A stretch of 41,743 nucleotides of DNA from a virus, in the IMG/VR virus record IMGVR_UViG_3300033552_000022, positions 1 to 41,743 of that record; one strand, written 5' to 3'. A program made the translations under genes and the position numbers. This document shows, piece by piece, positions 7,081 to 14,156 of this stretch. The notes below the pieces were generated by a model. It searched no databases and was not told the DNA's origin. It worked only from the letters and a program-made list of their open reading frames with translations. Positions within the stretch are counted from its first letter, which is position 1, and every line of letters begins with the position of its first letter.

Positions 7081-9388
7081 TTGCCGCTCCTTGGTTTGCT
7101 GCTGCTTCGGCCTGCATCAATGCCGCATCGCCTGCCTGCCTGGCTGCGATCTGCGCGATGACGATCTTGGTTTCGGCGTCCTTGTCGATCTTGTAGCGGT
7201 CAAGCTCAAGCCGCGCCATGTCGAGTTGCAGCGCCTCGCGTGCTTCCTCGTTGCGATACTGCTCTTTGATCGCTTCGATTTGGGCGGTCTGCTCAAGCTC
7301 AAGCTGCTTCTGCTGCGCTTCCACTTCCTGGCGGTTGCGGTCGATTTGCATCTGCATCTGCGCTTTGAACTGCTCAAGCTGCGCGTTGTGCTGGCGGTCT
7401 GCCTCGGCGCTCTGCTGCTTGAACTGCAATTCGGCCATGTGCTGCTGTTGCTGCGCTTGAGCCTTGACCACTTCGGGATTAGGCGGGGCAGGCGGCTTAG
7501 GCGGCGCTTTCGGATCAGGCGGCGCGTCAGGGTCCACAAAGAACTGATCGCCATTCTTGAAGCCCAGCGCTTCGGCAAGCTTGACGTTCGCGTTGTACAC
7601 GTTGTGTGGCGTCGCGCAGCCGATCTGCAACGCAGTCAACTGCTGCTGCATCAGCATGTTCAAGTGCTGAATCTGCTGATCCTTGTTGCCGGTGCCAAGA
7701 CCTACGTTAATGGTCAGGTCAAACTGATTCGTCCACTCACGCGGGTCAACGTGCTGCCACGTCGTACCAAACTTGACCATTTCGGCCTTGTTCTGGTACT
7801 GCGTGGTCAGCTTGAGCATCAGCTTGAACAAGCGCGTAAAGCCGGTCTCTGCGAACTGGCGCGAGATAATCTCGATACGCGAGTCGGCGCGATTGGTGAC
7901 AATGTTCGATTGCGTGGCGGTCTGACTCAGTTGCAAGCCATTGCCGCCTTGTGACTGACGCGTCCAGCCGGTCGATTCCTCGGTGGAGTTCTGAAACCAC
8001 TCCATCAGCTCCATTGCGCGGCCATTGTCGCCAGCGCCTTGATCCAGTCGGCCTACAGCGCCGGGAGCCGTGACGCGAACCACGCCACCAGGGCGCGAGG
8101 TCAGCAAGTCGTCAAGGTTCACCTGGCCAGTGACGGCGAAGTAGCGGCCATTCACTTGCAAATACGTGTTGTCCAACTGCGAGCGCAGGAGCGCGGTGCT
8201 CACACGCTGCGATTCCACAGCCAGATCAGCAGGGCATAGGCCCACGTGTTGGTGCGGCAGCGGGATAGGGCAGAGGTCAACGAACGGGTGTCCGTCGCAT
8301 GGCTCATTCTCAAGCAGCTGATCGCCGGAAATGACGATCTTGCGCCACTCAGCCACACCCGTGCCGTCAAAGTCAGCATGCGCGTAGCCTTCGGTGATCC
8401 ACACCTCGCGCTGGCCGGGGTCAACGTCCACACCGTCGCCATACTGGCGGTCAGCCAGATAGTTGCGCTCTGCTGCCTCGCTGTTGTCGCCGCCAACATC
8501 ATCGCTGCTCAGGTTCTCGACGTTCTTGTAGCCGCGAGCGCGTAGCTGATTGATCGTGCGGCGCAAGCGTCGGCCCTTGAACGTGTCATCGTCAAGCGAT
8601 TTGCAGCGGCGCGAGACAAGCATTTCCTCGGGCGGCACGTTTTCGATGCACAGACGACCGCCTTGCTTGACGCGCTTGACAGTCACGTCGTAGAGCATCG
8701 GAACCGGCTGGGCCATGAGCTGCTGAAACTGCGTTTGGGCTTGCTGTGCGGCAGGGAGAGCACTCGGATCAGCCTCAAAGGCGGCGATCATTTGCGTCAA
8801 CTGCGCCTGCATCTGCGTAAGCGCCTTCTCCTTGGCCTTCTCCGCTTCCGGATCAGGGTAGGCGCGCTGCTCGGTCGGCTCGACTTCCTCATCGTCCAGC
8901 AAGATTGCAAGCTGCACATCAGTCTGAGCACGGTATTCCTCGGTTGACTCAATCTCCGAGTCGTCCCACCAGACCATGATGTAGCCGACCTTCTGCGCCA
9001 GCGCGTCACGAATCCATGTGCTGATGATCGAATAGCCAGGGTTCTTCTTGCGCAGAATGTGGTTCAGGTAGTCGGTAGCCTGCTTGGCCTTGTCTTCGTC
9101 TTCCTCGGTCGTGGCCGCAAACTCGACCACGTTGTCCGTGCCGCAGAACGTCTTGATGAGCGGCGCTTCCATGCCAAGCACGGTATTGCGCACCACTGGA
9201 TCAACGACCGATGAGCGGCCTTCAATCTCGGGCGGCGTCAGATCGCCAATTGGCAGCGCCAGGAAGTAATTCAGGTTCTTCCGACGCGCAGCCGACAAAG
9301 CGCCGCCGCAATAATCCATCGAATCACGGATTTCTGCGTCTACGAGGGACTTGATATCCTCATCGGTCATGCGCGTAGGTTTGGTCAT
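7067..9388 (-). CDS. Portal protein (P22-type)
   Basis: 773 aa, in the size range of large podoviral portals. The N-terminal half has MDYCGGALSAARRKNLNYF, GRSSVVDPVVRNTVLG and IRDALAQKVGYIMVWWDDSE. The middle has FVDLCPIPLPHQHVGLCPAD and STEESTGWTRQSQG, typical of this family. From about residue 620 a long Gln/Glu/Ala coiled coil runs to the C-terminus and probably forms the barrel that senses DNA fill. It forms the dodecameric DNA gate of the capsid and docks the terminase. The ATG has no clear Shine-Dalgarno but lies 8 bases after a conserved hairpin. Confidence 0.9.
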   Translation of the reverse strand: MTKPTRMTDEDIKSLVDAEIRDSMDYCGGALSAARRKNLNYFLALPIGDLTPPEIEGRSSVVDPVVRNTVLGMEAPLIKTFCGTDNVVEFAATTEEDEDKAKQATDYLNHILRKKNPGYSIISTWIRDALAQKVGYIMVWWDDSEIESTEEYRAQTDVQLAILLDDEEVEPTEQRAYPDPEAEKAKEKALTQMQAQLTQMIAAFEADPSALPAAQQAQTQFQQLMAQPVPMLYDVTVKRVKQGGRLCIENVPPEEMLVSRRCKSLDDDTFKGRRLRRTINQLRARGYKNVENLSSDDVGGDNSEAAERNYLADRQYGDGVDVDPGQREVWITEGYAHADFDGTGVAEWRKIVISGDQLLENEPCDGHPFVDLCPIPLPHQHVGLCPADLAVESQRVSTALLRSQLDNTYLQVNGRYFAVTGQVNLDDLLTSRPGGVVRVTAPGAVGRLDQGAGDNGRAMELMEWFQNSTEESTGWTRQSQGGNGLQLSQTATQSNIVTNRADSRIEIISRQFAETGFTRLFKLMLKLTTQYQNKAEMVKFGTTWQHVDPREWTNQFDLTINVGLGTGNKDQQIQHLNMLMQQQLTALQIGCATPHNVYNANVKLAEALGFKNGDQFFVDPDAPPDPKAPPKPPAPPNPEVVKAQAQQQQHMAELQFKQQSAEADRQHNAQLEQFKAQMQMQIDRNRQEVEAQQKQLELEQTAQIEAIKEQYRNEEAREALQLDMARLELDRYKIDKDAETKIVIAQIAARQAGDAALMQAEAAANQGAASADS

Positions 9389-9395
9389 TAGTCTC

Positions 9396-9416
9396 GGGAC
9401 GCCTCACGGCGGTGCC
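9396..9416 (-). promoter_or_regulatory. Conserved leader hairpin (portal copy)
   Basis: On the minus strand CGCC-GTGA-GGCG forms a GNRA-capped stem ending 8 bases before the portal ATG, where the ribosome site should be. Its inner stem has one more pair than the TerS and scaffold copies. Confidence 0.45.
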
Positions 9417-9425
9417 TTTATTGGG

Positions 9426-10697
9426 TTATCCGTTGTTGAGGCGCGCATACTTCAACGCGCCGCCCCATGTGTCATTGCTCAAGCTGTCGGCCACAAGCGC
9501 CAAATAGCGGAATGCGTCGGCACCGTGCGAGAACTCGTCATGCAGCGGGTGCGCGCCTTCGCCAGTCTTCGCGCTGATGTTCCAGCGATACCGCTTCAAG
9601 CACTCGATCAGCCGCACGGTGCGTTCTTTGTTGAAGTACACACGCGGGAACATCTCACGCGCCCGATCAATGCCGGTATTCACAGCGACATTCGGCGTAG
9701 GCTGCACATTCCAGCCCAAGCCGCGCATCACCGTGGCATCGTCTTTGCCGGTCTGGTGGCGAGTGTGAAAGCCGTCATGCGGCAGGTACACATTGCCCCA
9801 GTTCATAGGTTGATCATCTAGCCGAAGCGCTTTCAACTCAGAGCTGTAGTCAGCCAGGATGCGCTGCGTACCCTCGATATAGTGAATGATTCGGACTTCG
9901 CCGGCTACCTTCTGCACGAGAATGAGCGTCATGCTGTCGGCCATACCCAAGTCGAACACAACATGCGTCTTCAACGAGCCATCGTGCGGCACCTCTCGGA
10001 TGCGATTGCCAGTGATCGACTGAGACATAGCCTCAAAGTAGATCGCGCCTTCTACGGCTGGTTTGCATTCGCCCAGCCACGTATGCCGGTAGTCCTCGCT
10101 GCGCATGGTTGCCTCTGCGTGAGCGCGCTCTTGCTCAAGCACCTGCGGAAACCATGGGTTGTCGCTGTAGTTCATCAGCACCGACACGCAATCAGGCGGC
10201 GGGCTGGTTACAAACTTCTCGTGTGTGGCGTCAGACTCAAGCTCAGGGTTGTACGTTACCCAAATCTCGCTGCCTTCCTTGCGGATGGTTGGAACAAGCG
10301 TCTTCCACGACTTGGCACTGATTGCCTGCGCTTCCTCGCACCAGCAGATATCGACGCCTTCAAACGATTTCAGCGTCGTCGCGGTCACGTCAGACAGGCC
10401 ACTGAAATAGATCACTGACCCATGCGGGCCACGTATCTCGGTCTGCAACACTTCAAACAGGTCAGAGAGGCCCATAGCTTCAATCTGATCGGTCAGCAGT
10501 TGATGCACCGACTGTTGAATACTTTTCTGCACCTCTCGCGTACACAGCACGCGGGTTTGCTTCGATGCGCAGCGAATGAGGATGGCACGCGCAAAGTTCC
10601 ACGACTTGCCACTACCCCGACCGCCTCGCGCTACCTTGTACCGATGCGGCTCAAAGAGAAACGCGAGCTTTTCCGGCCAATCAACGTTAAGCTGCAT
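9426..10697 (-). CDS. terL: Terminase large subunit
   Basis: 423 aa. Walker A is GGRGSGKS at residues 25-32, and Walker B with the catalytic Glu is VDICWCEEA, with E121/E122. The C-terminal nuclease half has VVFDLGMADS, an acidic cluster, PHDGFHTRHQTGKDD and HDEFSHGADAFRYLAL, as in the PBSX-type Terminase_3 group. It pumps DNA into the procapsid through the portal and cuts the concatemer. The gene overlaps the TerS stop by 11 bp. Length is normal and both active sites are intact. Confidence 0.92.
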   Translation of the reverse strand: MQLNVDWPEKLAFLFEPHRYKVARGGRGSGKSWNFARAILIRCASKQTRVLCTREVQKSIQQSVHQLLTDQIEAMGLSDLFEVLQTEIRGPHGSVIYFSGLSDVTATTLKSFEGVDICWCEEAQAISAKSWKTLVPTIRKEGSEIWVTYNPELESDATHEKFVTSPPPDCVSVLMNYSDNPWFPQVLEQERAHAEATMRSEDYRHTWLGECKPAVEGAIYFEAMSQSITGNRIREVPHDGSLKTHVVFDLGMADSMTLILVQKVAGEVRIIHYIEGTQRILADYSSELKALRLDDQPMNWGNVYLPHDGFHTRHQTGKDDATVMRGLGWNVQPTPNVAVNTGIDRAREMFPRVYFNKERTVRLIECLKRYRWNISAKTGEGAHPLHDEFSHGADAFRYLALVADSLSNDTWGGALKYARLNNG

Positions 10698-10995
10698 CGC
10701 CCTTGACCACGTTGATAGTGATCCCCGATAGCATCAGCTCACCATTCGGACCCGAGCCATTCAGTTGCAGCGGCAGCAGCTTGGGATAGATCGTTGACCA
10801 GAATGCACGCTCATTGGCCGGATCTTCCTGCGCCCAAGCCACGAGGCGCTCAGAGCCTCCCAGCGCTTCGGCAGCGGCTGCAATCGCATCCTTCGCTGTC
10901 TGCGTCGTCTTGTTCAGCGCACCTTTCGGGCGGCCAGGTCCGGCCAGTCCTTCGCCAATCTTGGCGTTATCCTTCGTTTTTTTAACGGTGGCCAT
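10687..10995 (-). CDS. terS: Terminase small subunit
   Basis: 102 aa. A basic N-terminus with GPGRPKGALNKTTQTAKDAI (a DNA-contacting GRPKG stretch seen in many phage packaging proteins) is followed by the helical AAAAEALGG and WAQEDPANERAFWSTIYPKLLP. The spacing and order (TerS, TerL, portal) are standard. It selects phage DNA for packaging. No Shine-Dalgarno is evident; instead the GNRA hairpin at 11004-11025 lies 9 bases from the ATG. Confidence 0.8.
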   Translation of the reverse strand: MATVKKTKDNAKIGEGLAGPGRPKGALNKTTQTAKDAIAAAAEALGGSERLVAWAQEDPANERAFWSTIYPKLLPLQLNGSGPNGELMLSGITINVVKGDAA

Positions 10996-11003
10996 GCTGG
11001 TTC

Positions 11004-11025
11004 TGGATGCCTCGCGGCGTGTCCA
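11004..11025 (-). promoter_or_regulatory. Conserved leader hairpin (TerS copy)
   Basis: Identical to the scaffold element except that its tetraloop reads GCGA instead of GTGA. Both loops are GNRA type, so the loop class is conserved while the base changes. Confidence 0.5.
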
Positions 11026-11030
11026 GCCTA

Positions 11031-11063
11031 TAAAAATGCCCCGCTGACCTTTCGGGGCGGGGC
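11031..11063 (-). terminator. Intrinsic terminator between tRNAs and TerS
   Basis: On the minus strand GCCCCG pairs with CGGGGC and is followed by an ATTTTTA tract. It is located after the two tRNA-Ser genes and before the TerS leader. Confidence 0.65.
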
Positions 11064-11098
11064 GAAGTCCATCGCGTTAGCGAGAGAGGGGAGAGAAC

Positions 11099-11184
11099 TG
11101 GCGGAAGATGAAGGAATCGAACCATCGCCCATCCCTGAGCGCCACGGTTTTCAAGACCGCTTTGAACCCTGTTCGGCATCTTCC
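11099..11184 (-). tRNA. tRNA-Ser (anticodon TGA)
   Basis: 86 nt with encoded CCA. The acceptor pairs GGAAGATG with CATCTTCC. The anticodon loop CTTGAAA gives TGA, the long variable arm is of the class II type, and the T-loop is TTCGATT. It reads serine codon UCA. It lies 5 bp after a second tRNA-Ser in the late transcript. Confidence 0.93.
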
Positions 11185-11189
11185 AAAAC

Positions 11190-11275
11190 TGGCGGAAACA
11201 CTAGGACTCGAACCTAGGCACCCTTGCGGATGTACAGGTTAGCAACCTGCTGCCTTACCACTCGGCCATGCTTCC
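11190..11275 (-). tRNA. tRNA-Ser (anticodon GCT)
   Basis: 86 nt with encoded CCA. The acceptor 5' half is GGAAGCA. The anticodon loop TTGCTAA gives GCT, with a long variable arm and T-loop TTCGAGT. It reads AGC/AGU. Its first base directly follows the TAA stop of the 57-aa gene, so it must be processed from the late message. Confidence 0.93.
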
Positions 11276-11449
11276 TTAATCTGGCACCTCCGGCCCATCG
11301 CCGTTATTCGGCAAGAGCCACCAGCCCAGTTCGCGCAATACCTCTGCGTCAGTTTCAGGCTGGCTTTCTTCGGGCGTGCATGCGTCCATTTCCTTGACAG
11401 TCCGAGGCTCGCGCCTTGGGAGATTGTCGCCGCGAAACTGGTTAGCCAT
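11276..11449 (-). CDS. Small hypothetical protein before the tRNAs
   Basis: 57 aa from an ATG at 11449 with a GAGGTG ribosome site. It begins MANQFRGDNLPRREPRTVKE and ends acidic (NNGDGPEVPD). The stop abuts the tRNA-Ser gene. It would be the first protein of the late transcript. Function unknown. Confidence 0.6.
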   Translation of the reverse strand: MANQFRGDNLPRREPRTVKEMDACTPEESQPETDAEVLRELGWWLLPNNGDGPEVPD

Positions 11450-11477
11450 GGCACACCTCGTAGGTGAGAAATGCGAA

Positions 11478-11565
11478 AAGCCCGCGATCCGTTAGGAGGC
11501 AGGCTTATTTTTGGGCGAACGAATCCGCTTAGTTGCCATGATACACATTTCCAATCGGAAAACAA
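11478..11565 (-). promoter_or_regulatory. Candidate late promoter with leader terminator
   Basis: On the minus strand TTGTTT (11565-11560), a 16-base spacer and TATCAT (11543-11538) resemble a sigma70 promoter. About 25 bases beyond the expected start, an 8-bp hairpin (11478-11506) followed by TTTTC could act as a leader terminator. Promoter, short leader and terminator ahead of the virion genes copy the arrangement of lambda pR'-tR', which is antiterminated by Q. Confidence 0.4.
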
Positions 11566-11597
11566 GTCCTATTGGAATTATTTTTGATCGGAAATGT
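11545..11597. repeat. Inverted repeat near the late promoter
   Basis: The 12-base arms ACATTTCCAATC (11545-11556) and GATCGGAAATGT (11586-11597) differ at one position. The right arm is inside the last codons of the RNA ligase gene and the left arm overlaps the spacer of the candidate late promoter. A binding site for a regulator is possible. Confidence 0.45.
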
Positions 11598-12165
11598 TCG
11601 GGAAGTCGCTTGCTTTTATCTTGACCATGCGCCCGTCTGGATGATGCCAAACGATTCCCTCTATACCGGCTTGCATGAGATACGTGCGCAAGAGGTCGAA
11701 GGTGCGCGGGGCGTCGGGCAGCACATCACGTCCATGCGGCACGAGAATGTGCTCGGTCAGGTTTTCAGGGTTTGCCCCGTGGCGTGTTCCAATCTTTGGG
11801 CCGCACGCCTCATATGTTCCGTCAGGGACAGGCCCGCCGCCGAACAGGTTGGTTTGCCCCCATAGCAGCGCCTCGATGATCCGCGCCGAGTCAGGCCCGA
11901 GCGCCGGCACCCATCCGGGCCAGTGGCCTGACTCGGCGTCTGGTTCTGGCTGCGCTGGCATGAAGTTGTGCGGGGGAGTGCGCCCAACCTTGGCGTCATA
12001 GCGCTTATACGCTATACCGTCTTTCACCATGACCGCCATGCCGTCCCACTTGCGCGTTGCTACGCCTTCGCCAGCAATGACCCACTCGGAGCCGGGGACT
12101 ACTTCATCACGCACGCGGCGGTCACCGTCATAGTTGCGCTGGAACAGGGATGGTATCTTTTTCAT
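11578..12165 (-). CDS. RLIG1-type (DUF5565) RNA ligase
   Basis: 195 aa, a compact nucleotidyltransferase-fold ligase. Motif I is TRKWDG with the nucleotidyl-accepting Lys39. A downstream motif is DGTYEACGPKIG. Motif IV is EGIVWHH (E169), and motif V contains KIK (K182, K184). The layout matches the RLIG1 family, which joins 5'-phosphate to 3'-hydroxyl RNA ends after auto-adenylylation. The order of motifs and the KPRYDAK-like stretch AYKRYDAKVGRTPP support this over DNA ligase, as no OB-fold is present. The gene sits between the Q-like gene and two tRNA-Ser genes, suggesting a role in RNA or tRNA repair. That role is inference. Confidence 0.75.
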   Translation of the reverse strand: MKKIPSLFQRNYDGDRRVRDEVVPGSEWVIAGEGVATRKWDGMAVMVKDGIAYKRYDAKVGRTPPHNFMPAQPEPDAESGHWPGWVPALGPDSARIIEALLWGQTNLFGGGPVPDGTYEACGPKIGTRHGANPENLTEHILVPHGRDVLPDAPRTFDLLRTYLMQAGIEGIVWHHPDGRMVKIKASDFPNISDQK

Positions 12166-12174
12166 AATGCAATC

Positions 12175-12513
12175 CTAACAGGATATTTTGCTTTTCAGCG
12201 AGTTAAACAGGCTTTCGATTGCCAGATCGAACAGGGTGGTGAAGTCAGCGCGCCACACCTTGACGGTCATAATCCCGTAGTGCATCAGCACCACGTTGCG
12301 CTCCATGACTGGCAGCTCGTACACGGCTGTATCGACCACTTTGACGAGGCGCTTGCTTACCTCTATCTCCATGTCTTCCAGGCTGTGGATACGGGCGTCT
12401 GGCGCTCCTACGCACTGGCGCGGTACGCCGTCAGTGATGCGGCCACCGATGGATGCGTGCTCGGCCCAACTGTCTAGTAGCGCCTTTACGTTGTCGTAGC
12501 TCTCCTGCTTCAT
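12175..12513 (-). CDS. Candidate late regulator (Q/RinA-like position)
   Basis: 112 aa. The C-terminal half, with VVDTAVYELPVMERNVVLMHYG followed by VWRADFTTLFDLAIESLF, resembles the sigma-region-4-like helices of phage transcription activators, where a 'leave no gap, count hydrophobics' helix pair precedes a recognition helix. It is the last regulatory-looking gene of the leftward early operon and precedes the late promoter region, the position of Q in lambdoid phages. Family assignment by eye is uncertain. Confidence 0.5.
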   Translation of the reverse strand: MKQESYDNVKALLDSWAEHASIGGRITDGVPRQCVGAPDARIHSLEDMEIEVSKRLVKVVDTAVYELPVMERNVVLMHYGIMTVKVWRADFTTLFDLAIESLFNSLKSKISC

Positions 12514-12638
12514 ACCCGCTCCACGTCGATATTGTTAATCTGCGGCCCTACCAGGTAGCGGTAGCCGAGCTTTATTGCGCCATGCGTCACGAGGTAGACG
12601 GATGCAGCGTAGAGGGCGATGATGGCGAGGGTGTGCAT
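12510..12638 (-). CDS. Small membrane protein
   Basis: 42 aa. ATG at 12638 is preceded by AAGGAG (spacer 6), and the stop overlaps the next ATG by ATGA. A single hydrophobic helix occupies residues 3-18 (TLAIIALYAASVYLVT), followed by a short polar tail. Function unknown. Confidence 0.6.
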   Translation of the reverse strand: MHTLAIIALYAASVYLVTHGAIKLGYRYLVGPQINNIDVERV

Positions 12639-12647
12639 GGAGGCTCC

Positions 12648-12806
12648 TTACATTGGCTGCGAAACGACGATCATCAAAATTGCAGCAGCGGTATGCTCTA
12701 GACCGTCGATTTGCCGACCGTCTAAGCGACAGCGAAGCGCCATGAGAATGTTATAAAGGGCGAACACCATAAGGATCGCGTCTAATACAGTTTTGAACAC
12801 TTCCAT
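12648..12806 (-). CDS. Small membrane protein
   Basis: 52 aa starting 1 base after the NinG stop. It has two hydrophobic stretches (residues 6-24, ending NILMALR; residues 38-50, AAAILMIVVSQPM) around a short basic/polar loop, so one or two membrane spans. It forms a pair with the following 42-aa membrane protein. Function unknown. Confidence 0.6.
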   Translation of the reverse strand: MEVFKTVLDAILMVFALYNILMALRCRLDGRQIDGLEHTAAAILMIVVSQPM

Positions 12807-12807
12807 T

Positions 12808-13407
12808 TCACGCCTCTTTCAGTTGTTTTAACTTCGATTTGTAGTGCGCCTTCAATTCCTGTAACTCTTCGATGCTCCACTTCCTCGCGGCGTCGTCAGC
12901 TTCCAGCGCCTCGACACGAGCAAGCCCGATGCGCGCAATTAGGCCGATGCGGTAATCGACAGCGTTGCCCGAGTTGTAGCGGTTCTCCTGCTTGCTCTGC
13001 GCGTGCACGTTGTCTTCGTTGAAGCGAAGGTGTGGCGCGCTGCCTCGTGAGCGGTAGTGGCCGGCATCCACGTTATTGCCCGACCAGTCCAGCGGCTTAC
13101 CGCTCGATATGCACGGCAGGCCAGCCAAACGGTCACGCTCACGGATGAAGGCGTTGAAGGCGAACTGCGCAGCCTTGATGTGGTCGGATCGCGTTTGCAG
13201 ACGACGCAAGCCCTCCTGGCGCTCGCTGCGTTCCTTGCGTACCCGCTCAGTCATCGCATGGTCGGCAGCGCAGACAGGGCCACAGCACTTGTGGGTCATG
13301 TTGCGAGGCGTGAACTCGGCGCGGCAGCTTTTGACGGCACATTTCCTTTGGCGCTGCTTGCGCTCCTTGGTGGGGAGAGGGCGCTTGAACTCGGAGCGGG
13401 TCAGCAT
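12808..13407 (-). CDS. ninG: NinG-family recombination protein
   Basis: 199 aa. Paired cysteines sit in the N-terminal zinc-like region (CAVKSCRAEF, HKCCGPVC), followed by FNAFIRERDRLAGLPCISSG and the hallmark NNVDAGHYRSRGSAPHLRF with HAQ. In lambda, NinG/Rap acts on recombination intermediates in the Red pathway, fitting the Bet/Exo pair in this genome. The start at 13407 is preferred because GGGAGG lies 7 bases upstream. It overlaps the methyltransferase end by 7 bp. Confidence 0.85.
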   Translation of the reverse strand: MLTRSEFKRPLPTKERKQRQRKCAVKSCRAEFTPRNMTHKCCGPVCAADHAMTERVRKERSERQEGLRRLQTRSDHIKAAQFAFNAFIRERDRLAGLPCISSGKPLDWSGNNVDAGHYRSRGSAPHLRFNEDNVHAQSKQENRYNSGNAVDYRIGLIARIGLARVEALEADDAARKWSIEELQELKAHYKSKLKQLKEA

Positions 13408-14156
13408 GTCAAGACCTCCCATGCTGTAGCCGCCACTCGTGGAACTTGGCCGTTGCCAAGGGCGCTAACTCGGTCCACCCTATGGGCCATCCCATGTACG
13501 CCTCGCACCAGGTTGCGTCCAACAGCCCGCCAACGGTCCACGGGAGAGTCTTCCCCATCGTCATCGAATCCCGCAATTGCCTGAATTCCTGGCTGCATGA
13601 ATCGCTCTTGAAGTCCCTCTTGGTCAAGGTCGGCAAGAATCCAGATTCGCTTTCTCTGATGGGGTGCACCAACGTCGGAAGCGGCCACAACTCCCCATAC
13701 AGCGCCATACCCCAGTTCGGAAAGGTCTCCGAGTACGCGTCCAAGCCCTCGACTAGTGAGGACTGGGCTGTTTTCCACATAGACGCGGCGGGGTCGTACC
13801 TCGCTAACAATCCTTGCCATCTCACCCCATAGCCCGCTTCGCTGACCTTCGATGCCTGCCCCTTTTCCCGCAGTGCTAATGTCCTGGCAGGGAAACCCGC
13901 CCGAAACCACGTCAATAAGTCCGCGCCAAGGCTTGCCGTCAAAGGTGCACACGTCATCCCAAACCGGGAAAGGCGGGAGTGTTCCGTCGTTTTGTCGGGC
14001 CAGTAGTACTGATCGGGCGTAGGCGTTGAACTCGACTGCGCAGACGGTGCGCCATCCGAGCAAGTGACCTCCGAGGATGCCCCCGCCGGCGCCTGCGAAC
14101 AGTGCGAGTTCTCGTAGTCCTTCATCATTGCGTTGCTGATTGACCAGGCCATTCAC
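13401..14156 (-). CDS. DNA (cytosine-5) methyltransferase
   Basis: 251 aa from a GTG at 14156 that overlaps the previous stop (GTGA), preceded by GGGGG. Motif I is ALFAGAGGG. Motif IV is GGFPCQDIS with catalytic Cys90. Motif VI is VENSP (E128). Motif VIII is QRKRIW, and motif X is ALGNGQVP with a conserved HRVDRV before it. All motifs needed for 5-methylcytosine transfer are present. The target-recognition region between residues 172 and 234 is short. It probably protects phage DNA from host restriction. A second frame is open through the entire gene. Confidence 0.88.
   Translation of the reverse strand: MNGLVNQQRNDEGLRELALFAGAGGGILGGHLLGWRTVCAVEFNAYARSVLLARQNDGTLPPFPVWDDVCTFDGKPWRGLIDVVSGGFPCQDISTAGKGAGIEGQRSGLWGEMARIVSEVRPRRVYVENSPVLTSRGLGRVLGDLSELGYGAVWGVVAASDVGAPHQRKRIWILADLDQEGLQERFMQPGIQAIAGFDDDGEDSPVDRWRAVGRNLVRGVHGMAHRVDRVSALGNGQVPRVAATAWEVLTC
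13409..14152 (-). CDS. Overprinted protein inside the methyltransferase gene
   Basis: 247 aa in another frame of the same strand, from an ATG at 14152 sharing the GGGGG ribosome site (spacing ~8). It starts MAWSISNAMMKDYENSHCSQ and ends with MGWPIGWTELAPLATAKFHE, both of which I recognise as recurring in phage hypothetical proteins. It is open for 98% of the methyltransferase length. Either it is a real overlapping gene or it is a database-propagated shadow. The closing MGWPIGWT block, reading as a coherent Trp-rich motif, favours the former. Function unknown. Confidence 0.5.
   Translation of the reverse strand: MAWSISNAMMKDYENSHCSQAPAGASSEVTCSDGAPSAQSSSTPTPDQYYWPDKTTEHSRLSRFGMTCAPLTASLGADLLTWFRAGFPARTLALREKGQASKVSEAGYGVRWQGLLARYDPAASMWKTAQSSLVEGLDAYSETFPNWGMALYGELWPLPTLVHPIRESESGFLPTLTKRDFKSDSCSQEFRQLRDSMTMGKTLPWTVGGLLDATWCEAYMGWPIGWTELAPLATAKFHEWRLQHGRS

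Noticed and set aside
7058-7954. 298-codon plus-strand ORF across the portal
   Set aside because: Leu/Arg-rich antisense of the Gln-rich coiled coil of the portal.
11239-11565. 108-codon minus-strand ORF over the tRNA-Ser
   Set aside because: It runs into the tRNA-Ser(GCT) gene and lies in another frame from the better 57-aa ORF with a ribosome site.
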